From a virus, in the IMG/VR virus record IMGVR_UViG_3300042090_000301, positions 1-41,082 of that record: a stretch of 41,082 nt of DNA, one strand, 5' to 3'. Position 1 is the stretch's first letter; each line of letters starts with the position of its first letter. The notes beneath the pieces were generated by a model. That model did no database searches. It was not told where the DNA came from and saw only the letters and a program-made list of their open reading frames with translations. Positions 8,123-16,964 of this stretch are shown here, piece by piece. Both the position numbers and the translations under genes were made by a program.

Positions 8123-8196
8123 TCAAGTACGGCGTTGGCGCCCTCTATATCCTCAACATCATCATCGGGTGGTACTTAATAATTAAATTTAGATAA
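8119..8196 (+). CDS. 25-residue hydrophobic membrane peptide
   Basis: The start codon overlaps the stop of the preceding gene (ATGA), and the stop TAA ends two bases before the start of the next gene, so the frame fills the gap exactly. The product begins MIKYGVGALYILNIIIGWYL and ends in three basic or aromatic residues, which gives one membrane segment. Such short coupled peptides occur as holins, lysis inhibitors or membrane-targeting peptides. No homologue is known to me; the case rests on tight coupling and hydrophobicity. Confidence 0.4.
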   Translation: MIKYGVGALYILNIIIGWYLIIKFR

Positions 8197-8198
8197 CC

Positions 8199-9989
8199 AT
8201 GGCTGACACAACACCAAAACCTCTCATTTTCAACGATTGGAATAATGGTATGGCCGACTCGCCAGATTTGGGAGTGGGGTTGCTTCAGGATGTCTCGATT
8301 GACACGGTGCCAGGCGCCTTGATGCCGCAGTATGCTCCGACGGTTATGAGTCCAGTGAATAGCTCGAGCGTCTTCACATGGGATGATACGGTGAATAGCG
8401 GCACGGGAACAATAACGGGATCGTTTCCAGCGTTGCAGGTTGGCACCGCAATTCAGTTGACGAATTCTGGTGGTGCGGCGCCGACTGGACTTTCGGTTGC
8501 GACGACCTACTTTATCACCAATGTCAGCGGCAACACTTTCCAGCTTGCATCGACGCTCGCGAACGCATTGAGTTCCACACCGATTTCAACGAGCGACAAT
8601 GGCTCGGGTACGAACACCATGGCGACGATCAATTTCGGCACGGCCATGCATTCCGTGATGAACCCGAACTCTGGCTACATCTTCGTCCTCGATTCGAACG
8701 GCCACCTCTGGTATGCCCCGAGCGGCGTATATACACTCTATCTCGTGGCTGGCCAGACCGTGACGGCAGCCGCAGGAAATGGCTTGTGCGGTTTTGAAAA
8801 TTCCAATGGCACGGAGTATTATCTCTTCGTCTATCGGAATCAGTATATCGACGTTTTGAAAGCGACTAGCAACACCCAACTTCAAGACCCCGTCGGGCAA
8901 TCGGCGTGGACGAACGGGTGGCAAAGCATGAACGCGGGGGCGGGAAGCGGTGCGCCGCATCATTCGATTACCACGCTCGCTGGCTTCACCTATTTCACCG
9001 ATACGCGGTATGTGGGATCAATCAATGAAAAGGCTGGCCAAGTTTTTGACCCAAGCAACGGCTCGACCTATACCTATAATAACCAGGCGCTTTTCACGCT
9101 GAACGGCGAGCAATGCACGTGGCTTGAATTGCTGAACACCCAGCTCCTCGTGGCGGGCGGCACGTACAATTATATCTACGTTTGGAATCGCACCGATCCC
9201 ACGTTCAGCTCGCAGTGGGTCGTGCCAGAAAACAATGTGCTTCGGATGAAAAATATCGGCAATGTGGTTTATATTCTCGCAGGTGCTCGGGGAAACGTGT
9301 ATCAGTCTTCTGGCTATATCGTTTTGCTCACGGGAAAAACTCCCGAATGGATTACGCAATCTACAACCGCTACGCAGGTCGCTTTCGGTGGAATAGGGCA
9401 GAAGGGTGGATGGCTTATCTTTGGCCTCGGCACCACTGGCGCAGGAAACGGAGTGTGGGCCATCGACCCAACGGCTCCCCAATTTTCCACCATGGCTGGA
9501 TTGGGCGGCAGACGTTTGTTTGAGAATCAGCTTGTGAACGGCACGGCCGTGACGACGCTCCTTGTGCCAGCGAATGCCACGCTGGTCACCTCTCAAGAGT
9601 TTTACTATTTAGGAGGTGTCGGGGAATTTTCCGCGATCACGCCAAACCGCTATTCGGCTTATGGCACCGCGCTCTACCAATCTGGCCTTCGAGCGGTCGG
9701 CAATAAAATCGTCAAGGCGAAATACTCTCGCCTTGAGGTCCAGCTCAACCAGCCAGGGCAGAGCGGCAATACGGTTCGGGTGAGTTGGAGGAATGCCATC
9801 TCGGGTTCGTGGACGGTGATGTCGGGCGGTTCGACGAATGGCGTTTTTGTTTGCGATGGCACTGTCACTTCTTTCACGCAGGATATCGGGCTTCACGATC
9901 TCGAAAATATCCAAGTTCAAGTGGAATTAAAAGGATCGGCGTCGGGGTCGAGCGCCCTGCAAGTAATGTCGGTAATTTTATACCCCTAA
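8199..9989 (+). CDS. Large beta-rich tail protein (nozzle/tail-hub candidate)
   Basis: A 596-residue protein without membrane segments, rich in Gly, Asn, Thr and aromatic residues. An Ig-like insertion with the segment TTYFITNVSGNTFQLAST lies at residues about 108-130. The central part shows repeated strand-turn motifs (for example GYIFVLDSNGHLWYA and GGWLIFGLG) as in beta-propellers. In podoviruses a beta-propeller protein forms the tail nozzle (P22 gp10 or T7 gp12 type), and position upstream of the fibre-like and neck genes agrees. The assignment is by fold pattern and context only. Confidence 0.55.
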   Translation: MADTTPKPLIFNDWNNGMADSPDLGVGLLQDVSIDTVPGALMPQYAPTVMSPVNSSSVFTWDDTVNSGTGTITGSFPALQVGTAIQLTNSGGAAPTGLSVATTYFITNVSGNTFQLASTLANALSSTPISTSDNGSGTNTMATINFGTAMHSVMNPNSGYIFVLDSNGHLWYAPSGVYTLYLVAGQTVTAAAGNGLCGFENSNGTEYYLFVYRNQYIDVLKATSNTQLQDPVGQSAWTNGWQSMNAGAGSGAPHHSITTLAGFTYFTDTRYVGSINEKAGQVFDPSNGSTYTYNNQALFTLNGEQCTWLELLNTQLLVAGGTYNYIYVWNRTDPTFSSQWVVPENNVLRMKNIGNVVYILAGARGNVYQSSGYIVLLTGKTPEWITQSTTATQVAFGGIGQKGGWLIFGLGTTGAGNGVWAIDPTAPQFSTMAGLGGRRLFENQLVNGTAVTTLLVPANATLVTSQEFYYLGGVGEFSAITPNRYSAYGTALYQSGLRAVGNKIVKAKYSRLEVQLNQPGQSGNTVRVSWRNAISGSWTVMSGGSTNGVFVCDGTVTSFTQDIGLHDLENIQVQVELKGSASGSSALQVMSVILYP

Positions 9990-9990
9990 C

Positions 9991-10767
9991 ATGCAAACAG
10001 CACCTTCATCTCAAGACCCCGCGATCCCCATCTTGCAGAATCAGATGACGACCCTGCTCGCCCATACCCATGACGGCGTGAATTCGTTGCAACTCTATCC
10101 GCGCTATTTCCACGGCGTGCAAGTCACTGATATCGTCCCGACAGCGCCAGCCGAAGGCGGTACGTGGATGTTTTTTAACGACGGAACCCATCCACGGATG
10201 TATGCCATGCTAGGAGGAAGTTGGGTGAATCTCACGACACAATTAATAGCAGGGACTGGCATATCTCTTTCTCCGTCAAATGGAATGGGTCAAGTAACAG
10301 TTACGGCGACAAGTACTCATCTCACAAACGTTCGCGGAGGGGATACGGCAACGCTCAATAGCCATTCTGCATCCACAACTCACACCATCACGCACGGGCT
10401 TGGACGTACTGTTACGATGATCAAGGTATGGGCTACTCTTACGCCTAATGGAGTGCCAGGTGCTAATACGGATGTGGGATATGGCATAGGGGAAATTATG
10501 CTCGATGCTTCGGGTAACATCCTAGGTGGTTTGCAAATAGCGTTTTATAGCGGCAGCAGCGGCGTTTATGGAAACTCCTTACAAGTATTGGCCTCGGGTA
10601 GCGGACAAATCAGTGCGAGTACTGAAACGAGTGGGGGCGTTGCGAATATGAGCATCACTGCCAATAACGTGACCTCTACTACCTTTGATATCGTGTACAC
10701 GGTAAGCGATAACGGGGGGGCTGGGGCTCCAACGCAAAATTTCACCGCCAATTGGATGGTCATGTAA
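9991..10767 (+). CDS. Tail fibre-like protein
   Basis: A 258-residue protein. The N-terminal part contains THDGVNSLQL (residues about 27-37), a motif common in phage fibre and tail-spike adaptors. Residues 75-110 include a fibre repeat (LIAGTGISLSPSNG). The C-terminal 140 residues look like a beta-sandwich receptor-binding or trimerisation domain. No signal peptide is present, unlike the large fibre at 4209. It follows the preceding tail gene with a one-base gap and is followed by the HNH gene at 10801. Confidence 0.55.
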   Translation: MQTAPSSQDPAIPILQNQMTTLLAHTHDGVNSLQLYPRYFHGVQVTDIVPTAPAEGGTWMFFNDGTHPRMYAMLGGSWVNLTTQLIAGTGISLSPSNGMGQVTVTATSTHLTNVRGGDTATLNSHSASTTHTITHGLGRTVTMIKVWATLTPNGVPGANTDVGYGIGEIMLDASGNILGGLQIAFYSGSSGVYGNSLQVLASGSGQISASTETSGGVANMSITANNVTSTTFDIVYTVSDNGGAGAPTQNFTANWMVM

Positions 10768-10788
10768 AAAGCAAAGTCGAAAAAATGT

Positions 10789-10794
10789 TAAAAT
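10789..10794 (+). promoter_or_regulatory. Extended -10 promoter, leaderless start of HNH gene
   Basis: TG (10786-10787), one base, then TAAAAT at 10789-10794. Six bases later is the ATG at 10801, so the predicted transcription start is the first base of the start codon. No convincing -35 box is visible. Confidence 0.5.
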
Positions 10795-10800
10795 AATAAT

Positions 10801-11382
10801 ATGTTCATCAAAGGAAAATCACCCTGGAATAAGGGAAAAAATAAATATCAAAATCTTACTTGTCAAGAGTGTGGCGATGTTTTCGATTCTATCTCCCGAA
10901 ATTCAACTCAAAGATTTTGTAGTCATTCTTGCTCTGGGAAAGCTATAAAAAATAGAGGTCAATTTGCAGTGGGTAGCGTCCCGTGGAATAAAAATAAACA
11001 GGGGCTTGTCCCAGCATGGAACAAAGGGATGATAGGTTTTCGCGCGGGAGAAAAACGGGATCCTAAAATCTATACTCACATGATTGGAAATAAATACGCC
11101 TATCGAGGGGTGGGTAGAAAAGATGAGCGCAACGATCCCGCTTATCAATCATGGTCGCGAGGCGTGAAAGTGCGCGATAACTGGACGTGCCAATTCAAAA
11201 ACGAAAAATGCTTTGGTCACATGGTTGCTCACCATATTCTTTCATGGAAAGATCATCCCGAAGAACGCTATAACCTCAACAATGGCATCACTCTTTGCGA
11301 ATTTCATCACCCGCGTCGTCGTGCGGATGAAAAAACTCTCGCTCCAGTTTTCCAAAAGCTGGTCAGCATAAAACACCAATAA
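10801..11382 (+). CDS. NUMOD3-type HNH homing endonuclease
   Basis: A 193-residue protein. Residues 4-13 and 72-80 carry NUMOD3-like DNA-binding motifs (SPWNKGK, PAWNKGM). Residues 21-44 form a zinc finger with C21, C24, C40 and C44. The HNH catalytic part is C-terminal: H144-H145 (AHHI), N160-N161 and C166-H169 (LCEFHH). Such enzymes cut one or both strands of related genomes and spread by repair. It lies between tail and neck genes, and the neck gene starts two bases after its stop with a TTG. The base composition is more AT-rich than the flanks, which fits a mobile gene. It has its own promoter six bases upstream of the ATG. Confidence 0.85.
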   Translation: MFIKGKSPWNKGKNKYQNLTCQECGDVFDSISRNSTQRFCSHSCSGKAIKNRGQFAVGSVPWNKNKQGLVPAWNKGMIGFRAGEKRDPKIYTHMIGNKYAYRGVGRKDERNDPAYQSWSRGVKVRDNWTCQFKNEKCFGHMVAHHILSWKDHPEERYNLNNGITLCEFHHPRRRADEKTLAPVFQKLVSIKHQ

Positions 11383-11383
11383 T

Positions 11384-12307
11384 TTGAGATCATACTCATC
11401 GGGTCTTGCGGCAGCCACGCGCTGGACCAAAACACAATCAGGTTCCTCCCAAGACCAAGCCGACCTCGCGGGCTATGCGAATGATATTTATAAGAAAATC
11501 TGCTCAGCGAAAAGCTGGCCATTTCTTGAAGGGCAAGCCGTCGCCTTGACGATCGCCTCGACGCAGTTCGTGCAGCTTCCGAATACGATCTGGCAAAACA
11601 AGGTGAAAGAAATCTCCGTCGTGCCAGTCGGCTCAAACATCCGCTATACGCCAAAACTTTCCCCTTCGCAGGAACACTGGGATCAGCTGAACCTCACTAC
11701 GTTTGTCTCGGATATCCCCGAGTGGTATTACGTCTTCGCTGGCCAGATCGGACTCTGGCCGACTCCCGCATCGTCGAATAGCACGATCACGATCACGGGC
11801 GGTCTCCGTCCGATCGATCTTTCTATAGCTGATTATACGACTGGCCAAATCGTCTCGGTTGCGAATGGCGGCACGGCGGTTGTGGGAACGGGAACGTCGT
11901 GGACGGCCAATATGGCGAACCTGCTCTCGCTTTCCATCACGAACGGCACGGCCGCGAACTCTGGCGACGGGAACTGGTATCCTGTCGCTTCCGTGGGAAG
12001 CTCGACATCCCTTACTCTTCTCAATCCTTACACTGGGCTTTCGATCTCTTCCGCCACGACGAATTATATCCTCGGCCAGTTGCCGCTTCTTCCCGAAGCG
12101 TTCCAAGACATGCCGTGGAAGTGGGCGGCCGCGCAATACTGGATCAAGGAAGAAGACGAGCGTGCGAAACCATTCGCCGATTTATATAACACCGATCTCG
12201 TCATGCTGGTGCAGCAATTCAGTAGTGCAACAGACGCTGGGTACGTGATAGATAATGGGCAAGATCAGCAGATTTTGAATCCTAACCTCGTTATACATTT
12301 AGGATAA
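11384..12307 (+). CDS. Head-tail neck/adaptor protein
   Basis: A 307-residue protein that matches the general layout of podovirus neck (adaptor) proteins. The N-terminal helical part contains DLAGYANDIYKKICSAKSWP, then a strand region, then DIPEWYYVFAGQIGLWPTP (residues about 110-129), which is a conserved pattern of these proteins. Residues about 150-225 look like an inserted beta domain. The C-terminal part is helical. It connects the portal to the tail. The start is TTG at 11384, two bases after the HNH stop; no ATG is available before residue about 190. The HNH gene probably separated this gene from its original leader. Another HNH gene follows. Confidence 0.65.
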   Translation: MRSYSSGLAAATRWTKTQSGSSQDQADLAGYANDIYKKICSAKSWPFLEGQAVALTIASTQFVQLPNTIWQNKVKEISVVPVGSNIRYTPKLSPSQEHWDQLNLTTFVSDIPEWYYVFAGQIGLWPTPASSNSTITITGGLRPIDLSIADYTTGQIVSVANGGTAVVGTGTSWTANMANLLSLSITNGTAANSGDGNWYPVASVGSSTSLTLLNPYTGLSISSATTNYILGQLPLLPEAFQDMPWKWAAAQYWIKEEDERAKPFADLYNTDLVMLVQQFSSATDAGYVIDNGQDQQILNPNLVIHLG

Positions 12308-12314
12308 TTTATGT

Positions 12315-12320
12315 TATAAT
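12315..12320 (+). promoter_or_regulatory. Extended -10 promoter, leaderless start of HNH gene
   Basis: TG (12312-12313), one base, then a perfect TATAAT at 12315-12320, six bases, then ATG 12327. The expected transcript starts at the start codon. A possible weak -35 is TTATAC at 12291. Confidence 0.55.
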
Positions 12321-12326
12321 AATAAC

Positions 12327-12971
12327 ATGAGCACAAAAGGAATAAAACAATCACCAGAACATATTCGCGCACGAGTGAAGGCTCGTCAGCGAAATGGTAC
12401 TTACAAACATTCCGCGGAAACGCGAGCACGAATTTCTGCTATTCAAATTGGACGAAAGGTATCCGCTGAAACTAAGCATCGCCATTCCGTGGCCATGAAA
12501 GCAGCCTATGAGAACGATCCTAGCCTACGCAAAAAACGAAGCGAACAACAATTAAAATCCCATACTTTTTCTAGTAAGGGAAAGCGTTGGAATTGGAATG
12601 ATGAAAGTAAGGCGCGCGGTCGGATTGCGCAAGCAGGCAAAAATAATCCTATGTTTGGTCGTCGAGGAATTTTATGCCCCGCTTTTCGCAATGCCGATGT
12701 AGATGAAAAAACAAAAGCTCGCCAAACACTAGAATATCGCCAATGGCGTAGAGCAGTTTTTGAACGAGATGATTTCAGATGTCTCGATTGCGGAGCGAAA
12801 AGCGGAGAAACGGGAAGGCATGTAGAATTGGAGGCAGATCACATTTATCCTTTTGCTTACTTCCCAAGATTACGATATCAACTTGAGAATGGTCGGACAT
12901 TGTGCGCGGAGTGTCATCGCAAAACTTCAACTTTTGCAGGTCGAGCAAAAACTTTAACCTTCATAAACTAA
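12327..12971 (+). CDS. NUMOD3-type HNH homing endonuclease
   Basis: A 214-residue protein. Several short helical NUMOD3-like repeats (SPEHIRARVKAR, SAETRARISA, SAETKHRHSV) cover residues 8-60 and are likely DNA-binding. The catalytic HNH part is at residues 150-200: a Cys pair (CLDCG), then LEADHIYPFAYFP with the metal-binding His, then Asn (LENGRTLC) and CAECH. The downstream gene starts one base after its stop. Like the HNH gene at 10801 it flanks the neck gene, so both may target that conserved sequence in competing phages. It has an extended -10 promoter six bases before the ATG and is AT-richer than neighbours. Confidence 0.85.
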   Translation: MSTKGIKQSPEHIRARVKARQRNGTYKHSAETRARISAIQIGRKVSAETKHRHSVAMKAAYENDPSLRKKRSEQQLKSHTFSSKGKRWNWNDESKARGRIAQAGKNNPMFGRRGILCPAFRNADVDEKTKARQTLEYRQWRRAVFERDDFRCLDCGAKSGETGRHVELEADHIYPFAYFPRLRYQLENGRTLCAECHRKTSTFAGRAKTLTFIN

Positions 12972-12972
12972 A

Positions 12973-14652
12973 ATGGCAACCACAATCACACCCACAATTC
13001 CTTTGGTCGGCGCATTCGGAAATGCTGGCAGCACGACTCCCCTCAATCTTGCGCCTATCGTGCCGCAGACTCCGACTGCGGGCGCTCCCAATCCTTCGGG
13101 GGTGGCTTCGGCGATGACGACAGCTTCCACGACTCCTGCGGTGCCGCAGATCGCGCCGAATTTAAGCACTTCCCTCTCGACGGCTTTGGCCTCCCTTTCG
13201 AAATCTTTGCAGAGCTATGTCGCGCCTTCGACTCCCGTCGTTCCCGCGACAACTCCTGCCGCCATGAGCCTTCCTTATTCTCAACCAGCAAATTCTGATA
13301 GCACGATACCATTCGCGTCGGGTTCGGGCGGTGGTAAAGCTCCCGCTGGCATGATGTACAACGGCCAAGGGCAACTTGTCCCAATAACTCCAGCGGTCCC
13401 GAACGTGACGACAAATTCTGGTGCAGTCGTGAATCCGAGCACGGGCGCCGTGGTAACGCCCGCGATACCAGCGACGGGATCCACTGGCACGACGACCCCG
13501 ACGGTCACGCCGCCAGCGGGCACAACGGCTCCAGCGGGTTCAGTCTCTGCGGCCGAGGCAGCGATCCAATCCGACGAAGCGCAACTCGGACAGATCGCGT
13601 CAAACTATAACCAGTCGATCATCAATACCGACCAGCAAGGTGGCGGCATGGCATTTCTCACTGGCGAGCAAGCCCGTTTGGCGCAGGAAGAAACAACCCT
13701 CGAAGCTCCAATACAAGCCAAGCTGGCAGCTGACCAGGCAGTTCTTGGGACTGCACAACAGCAGAACACGCCGATCACGGTCGCTCCAGGCGCGACGGCA
13801 ATCACGCCAGCGGAAGCCGCCGCCAACCCGAGCGTCCTCGGAACGGGCGCGGCAGGGGCGGCAGCAACGTCTGATCTCGCAACATCTCCCACTGCCCCGA
13901 ATGGCGCCCCGTTCGATCCGACTTCCGCGCTCGACGTTTATACCCAGCAATATATGACGAGCGGCAATCTTCCGACGAATGCCCAAGCGCAAGGCATGAT
14001 CAGCCAGATCATCGAACGCGCCAACCAGCTTTCCATGCAGCAGATCGGGCAGCCTTTCATAGCGGCGACGGCGCAGAACCAGCAAAGCTCATCGGCTACG
14101 CAGCTCACGAGCCTCCAAGGGCAGCAGTCACAGGCGCAAGCTTCCATGGCGACCATGTTCGGTGCGCCTACCAACGGTGCATATAGCGTCGGCGGCAATG
14201 CGCAACTTTTGCTCAACGGCATGACGGCGGCGGGATTGAACTCGAGCTCATTGCCCATCGCGAACGCGATTCAACAAGCCCTAGAAGAGAATCTCATCAA
14301 CCCTGGACAAGCGGCGGCGATGAATAATTCGCTGAACACTCTGCAAAATGAATATGCGAAACTCCTCGTGGGCACTGGCGTCACGACCGATGCCACGAAA
14401 GCGGCGTCGAGCGCGGCAGTCCTTAGTACCTTGAGGCCTGCCGATCTTGCGCAAACTTTCCAGCGAATCATGAGCGAGGGCCAGAATTTCCTGACTGGCC
14501 TCGCCACCTCGATCTCGAATGTGCAGAACGGATTGAGTCCCTATAATTTTGGCGGCGCTCCGTCGTCATCTTCCACGACCCTCGGCACGAGCGGTGCGAC
14601 CACTGCGACTACAGCCGCTTCGTCGGGCGGCTGGGCTTCCTTAGGCGATTAA
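12973..14652 (+). CDS. Ala/Thr/Pro-rich internal virion (ejection) protein candidate
   Basis: A 559-residue protein rich in Ala, Thr, Pro, Gly and Gln. Residues 1-185 are low complexity. Residues about 190-260 form a helical, Gln-rich segment (EAQLGQIASNYNQS and ARLAQEETTLEAPIQ), and further helical parts follow to residue 520. There is no signal peptide or enzyme motif. Podovirus ejection proteins, which leave the head and cross the host envelope with the DNA, often have this composition and lie next to the large transglycosylase-containing ejection protein, as here. The assignment is by context. Confidence 0.5.
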   Translation: MATTITPTIPLVGAFGNAGSTTPLNLAPIVPQTPTAGAPNPSGVASAMTTASTTPAVPQIAPNLSTSLSTALASLSKSLQSYVAPSTPVVPATTPAAMSLPYSQPANSDSTIPFASGSGGGKAPAGMMYNGQGQLVPITPAVPNVTTNSGAVVNPSTGAVVTPAIPATGSTGTTTPTVTPPAGTTAPAGSVSAAEAAIQSDEAQLGQIASNYNQSIINTDQQGGGMAFLTGEQARLAQEETTLEAPIQAKLAADQAVLGTAQQQNTPITVAPGATAITPAEAAANPSVLGTGAAGAAATSDLATSPTAPNGAPFDPTSALDVYTQQYMTSGNLPTNAQAQGMISQIIERANQLSMQQIGQPFIAATAQNQQSSSATQLTSLQGQQSQAQASMATMFGAPTNGAYSVGGNAQLLLNGMTAAGLNSSSLPIANAIQQALEENLINPGQAAAMNNSLNTLQNEYAKLLVGTGVTTDATKAASSAAVLSTLRPADLAQTFQRIMSEGQNFLTGLATSISNVQNGLSPYNFGGAPSSSSTTLGTSGATTATTAASSGGWASLGD

Positions 14653-14656
14653 TACC

Positions 14657-16798
14657 ATGCAAACCGCACCTTCCACCTTCGGGACGATGGTGGCCTCCGC
14701 CTTCCCGAACCCCACCCCGTCTCCAACACCCTCAACCACGCCAAATACCCCCCCAGCGCCCCAAAACGCCCCAGGTTCGAGTCCTGTCGCCCCGACGAAC
14801 CTTGACCCATCTCTCGTCGCTTTGATGCACGCTATCAAGGTAAACGAGGGAGCGAACGGCGATTATACGGCCACGGGCGACGAAGGCACCGCCGCTGGGA
14901 TCGCGATGTGGAGCAACGAGAATGCCCAAGGCGTTCCGCAACCTCTCGCCAATGGCGCGATCCCCGCGAATTTCCAGTCGATGGCAAAACAGTATGGTCT
15001 TGACCCTACTGATTTTTCCGCCGCCAATCAAAACCAGGTTCTTTATGCTTCTCTTGCGGCAGATAAAAAAGCTGGACTTTCCCCAGAGCAGATTTTAAGC
15101 AAATGGAATAGCGGCGATCCGAATGCCTATATGACGAATCCCGTTGAGAAAAGCGGTGTGAGTGCGACGGGAACCGAAAACGTGGCGATGTATGTGAAAA
15201 ATGGAATGTCCGCAGCGCAAGCCTACGCGGCCGCGCAGAAAGCGAATGCCTCGTGGCAGTCTTATACCAATCCGAATGGCACGACCATGGGAACGGGTGG
15301 CGCGGCTGGTCCGCAAGGTCCGAATGCGCTTCAAACGATCGGTGGGGATATCTCGAGCGGCAACCTTGGCGGCGCCGCAGTCGATACGGCAAAGTCATTG
15401 TTTAATTTCGCATTTCCGATCGTGGGTGATCTCGTAAAAGACGTATCTGGCACGAATGATAAATCAGCTTTGCAGCAGCTGGGCGATGCGGGCATGTCCG
15501 CGCTCTGGTTCTTGCCTTTCGGTGATATTGCCGAAGGCCTCGGCGCGATTGCCGAAGGTGCTGGTCTGGCGGCAAAGACCGCAGACGCAGCTGGGGTGAT
15601 CGGCACTGGCCTTGCGACGGGGTATGGCAGCGATGTGGCTGGCAATCTTGCCTCTGGGAAGACTGGCGCAGCTGCATTCACTCCAGGAGTCGGAACGCTC
15701 ACAGGTGGCGCTCTCTCTGTGGCTGGGCTTGGCGCAGGTGCCTTGTATAACAAATTCTTAGGTGAGCAGAACGTCGTGGAGGATGTGACGAAAGCGTATA
15801 GCGACGCTGCGGGCGCGACGAAGACGATGGCGAAAGACGTCTCGGCCACCGCCGCGAAAGGGCTTGACCCCAATGCGGAATTTCTGGCTAATGCAGGTAT
15901 CCCACCTGAAACAAAAGAAGTCAATGGAAAGATAATCTTCGACACTGGTGCCGCCTCCGCCTCGCAGCAAACCCTTCAGCAGCGCATCGGCGCCCTCTCT
16001 GATCTCCGCGATGCGGCCGTCTCACAAAGCGGCGCGTCCGTCAATTTTGATGATCTTCGTGATCAGATGCATACTCAGGCCGATCAGCAATTCTCTGGCA
16101 CGGCTCGGGATGCCGCGCACGCGCATATCGACAACGAGATGGACGCGCTCGCGAAAGACCCGAAATATGTTCAGGATGAAAACGGAAATATCAGCGCGGG
16201 CGATGCCACGAAAATCAAGTCCTATTTCCAGGGCAATTCTGGGTACGATGCCACGCGCCCCTCGAACATTTCGCAGGTGAATAAAGTGATGTCGGGCGTG
16301 ACGAAGAATGCCGTTGAAGACGCAGCCACCGCAGCTGGCGCCCCCGATGTGAAAGCTCTCAATAAAATCATCCAGCAACACTATGATGCGCAGGACTTCC
16401 TGACGAAGCTCGATGGCCAAACGGTCAAAGGTGGCCGACTCGGCGGATACTTCGCGCGAGCGACGGGCGCCGTCGTTGGCAGCACGCTCGGCGGCTCGGG
16501 CGTGGTCGGAAAAGTCCTTGGTGGTCTTGGCGGCGAAGAAGCTGGTGGAATGGTGTCGAAGTTCATGCAGAAACTCTCGACGGGCGGTCCGCTGTCCGCT
16601 GGCGTCCTCGGGCGCATGGCAACCGAAGATCCCGAGATCGTGCAGAAGTTCGCGCAGTATATCGGATCGGAAGGGTCGCCAGCCATCGCTGGCATGGTGA
16701 AACCAGTGCAGTCGACCGCTGGCGAGTTGGTATCAAACGCATTAAAGAGGTTGCCCGCGAGGGCGCTGGCCGCGACAACCCTCGGCGTCGCGCATTAG
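14657..16798 (+). CDS. Ejection protein with lytic-transglycosylase-like domain
   Basis: A 713-residue protein. Residues 1-48 are Pro/Thr rich. Residues about 50-190 resemble a lysozyme or lytic transglycosylase domain: the likely catalytic Glu is E64 in IKVNEGANGDY, followed by the glycine-rich EGTAAGIAMWS and a PEQILSKWNSG helix. Residues 230-370 contain long hydrophobic Gly/Ala stretches that could insert into membranes. The rest is helical. In T7-like and P22-like phages such virion proteins open the peptidoglycan and form a conduit for DNA entry. The stop overlaps the convergent small gene on the other strand by 4 bases. Confidence 0.7.
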   Translation: MQTAPSTFGTMVASAFPNPTPSPTPSTTPNTPPAPQNAPGSSPVAPTNLDPSLVALMHAIKVNEGANGDYTATGDEGTAAGIAMWSNENAQGVPQPLANGAIPANFQSMAKQYGLDPTDFSAANQNQVLYASLAADKKAGLSPEQILSKWNSGDPNAYMTNPVEKSGVSATGTENVAMYVKNGMSAAQAYAAAQKANASWQSYTNPNGTTMGTGGAAGPQGPNALQTIGGDISSGNLGGAAVDTAKSLFNFAFPIVGDLVKDVSGTNDKSALQQLGDAGMSALWFLPFGDIAEGLGAIAEGAGLAAKTADAAGVIGTGLATGYGSDVAGNLASGKTGAAAFTPGVGTLTGGALSVAGLGAGALYNKFLGEQNVVEDVTKAYSDAAGATKTMAKDVSATAAKGLDPNAEFLANAGIPPETKEVNGKIIFDTGAASASQQTLQQRIGALSDLRDAAVSQSGASVNFDDLRDQMHTQADQQFSGTARDAAHAHIDNEMDALAKDPKYVQDENGNISAGDATKIKSYFQGNSGYDATRPSNISQVNKVMSGVTKNAVEDAATAAGAPDVKALNKIIQQHYDAQDFLTKLDGQTVKGGRLGGYFARATGAVVGSTLGGSGVVGKVLGGLGGEEAGGMVSKFMQKLSTGGPLSAGVLGRMATEDPEIVQKFAQYIGSEGSPAIAGMVKPVQSTAGELVSNALKRLPARALAATTLGVAH

Positions 16799-16944
16799 CT
16801 CGAAAGGCCTATGACCATTAAAATGATGAACGTCAAAAACACGATCTCGAACGAAGCGACGAATCCAATGAAATTGCCGAGGACGATAAAGATCACCCCC
16901 AATCCAAACATCATTTCCCAAAAGGCCTTTTTAACTTCTTTCAT
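16795..16944 (-). CDS. Small membrane protein, the only clear minus-strand gene
   Basis: A 49-residue protein beginning MKEVKKAFWEMMFGLG, then two hydrophobic stretches (residues about 13-30 and 36-47) separated by ASFE, which suggests a small helical hairpin in the membrane. Every other recognised gene is on the + strand. Its stop overlaps the stop of the ejection gene tail to tail, and a good extended -10 box (TGC TATAAT on the minus strand) ends six bases before the ATG. The role is unknown; a superinfection exclusion or lysis-timing protein is conceivable because it sits next to the lysis cassette. Coding status is supported by the promoter and by the lack of stops, not by homology. Confidence 0.55.
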   Translation of the reverse strand: MKEVKKAFWEMMFGLGVIFIVLGNFIGFVASFEIVFLTFIILMVIGLSS

Positions 16945-16950
16945 ACAATA

Positions 16951-16956
16951 ATTATA
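16951..16956 (-). promoter_or_regulatory. Minus-strand extended -10 promoter, leaderless
   Basis: On the minus strand TGC precedes a perfect TATAAT (plus-strand 16951-16956). Six bases separate it from the ATG at 16944-16942, so the mRNA should start with the start codon. Confidence 0.55.
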
Positions 16957-16964
16957 GCACGGCC

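Noticed and set aside
9018-9596. Long minus-strand open frames such as the one antisense to the 8199-9989 tail gene
   Set aside because: It has no suitable start signal, low-complexity composition and mirrors the codon pattern of the + strand gene.
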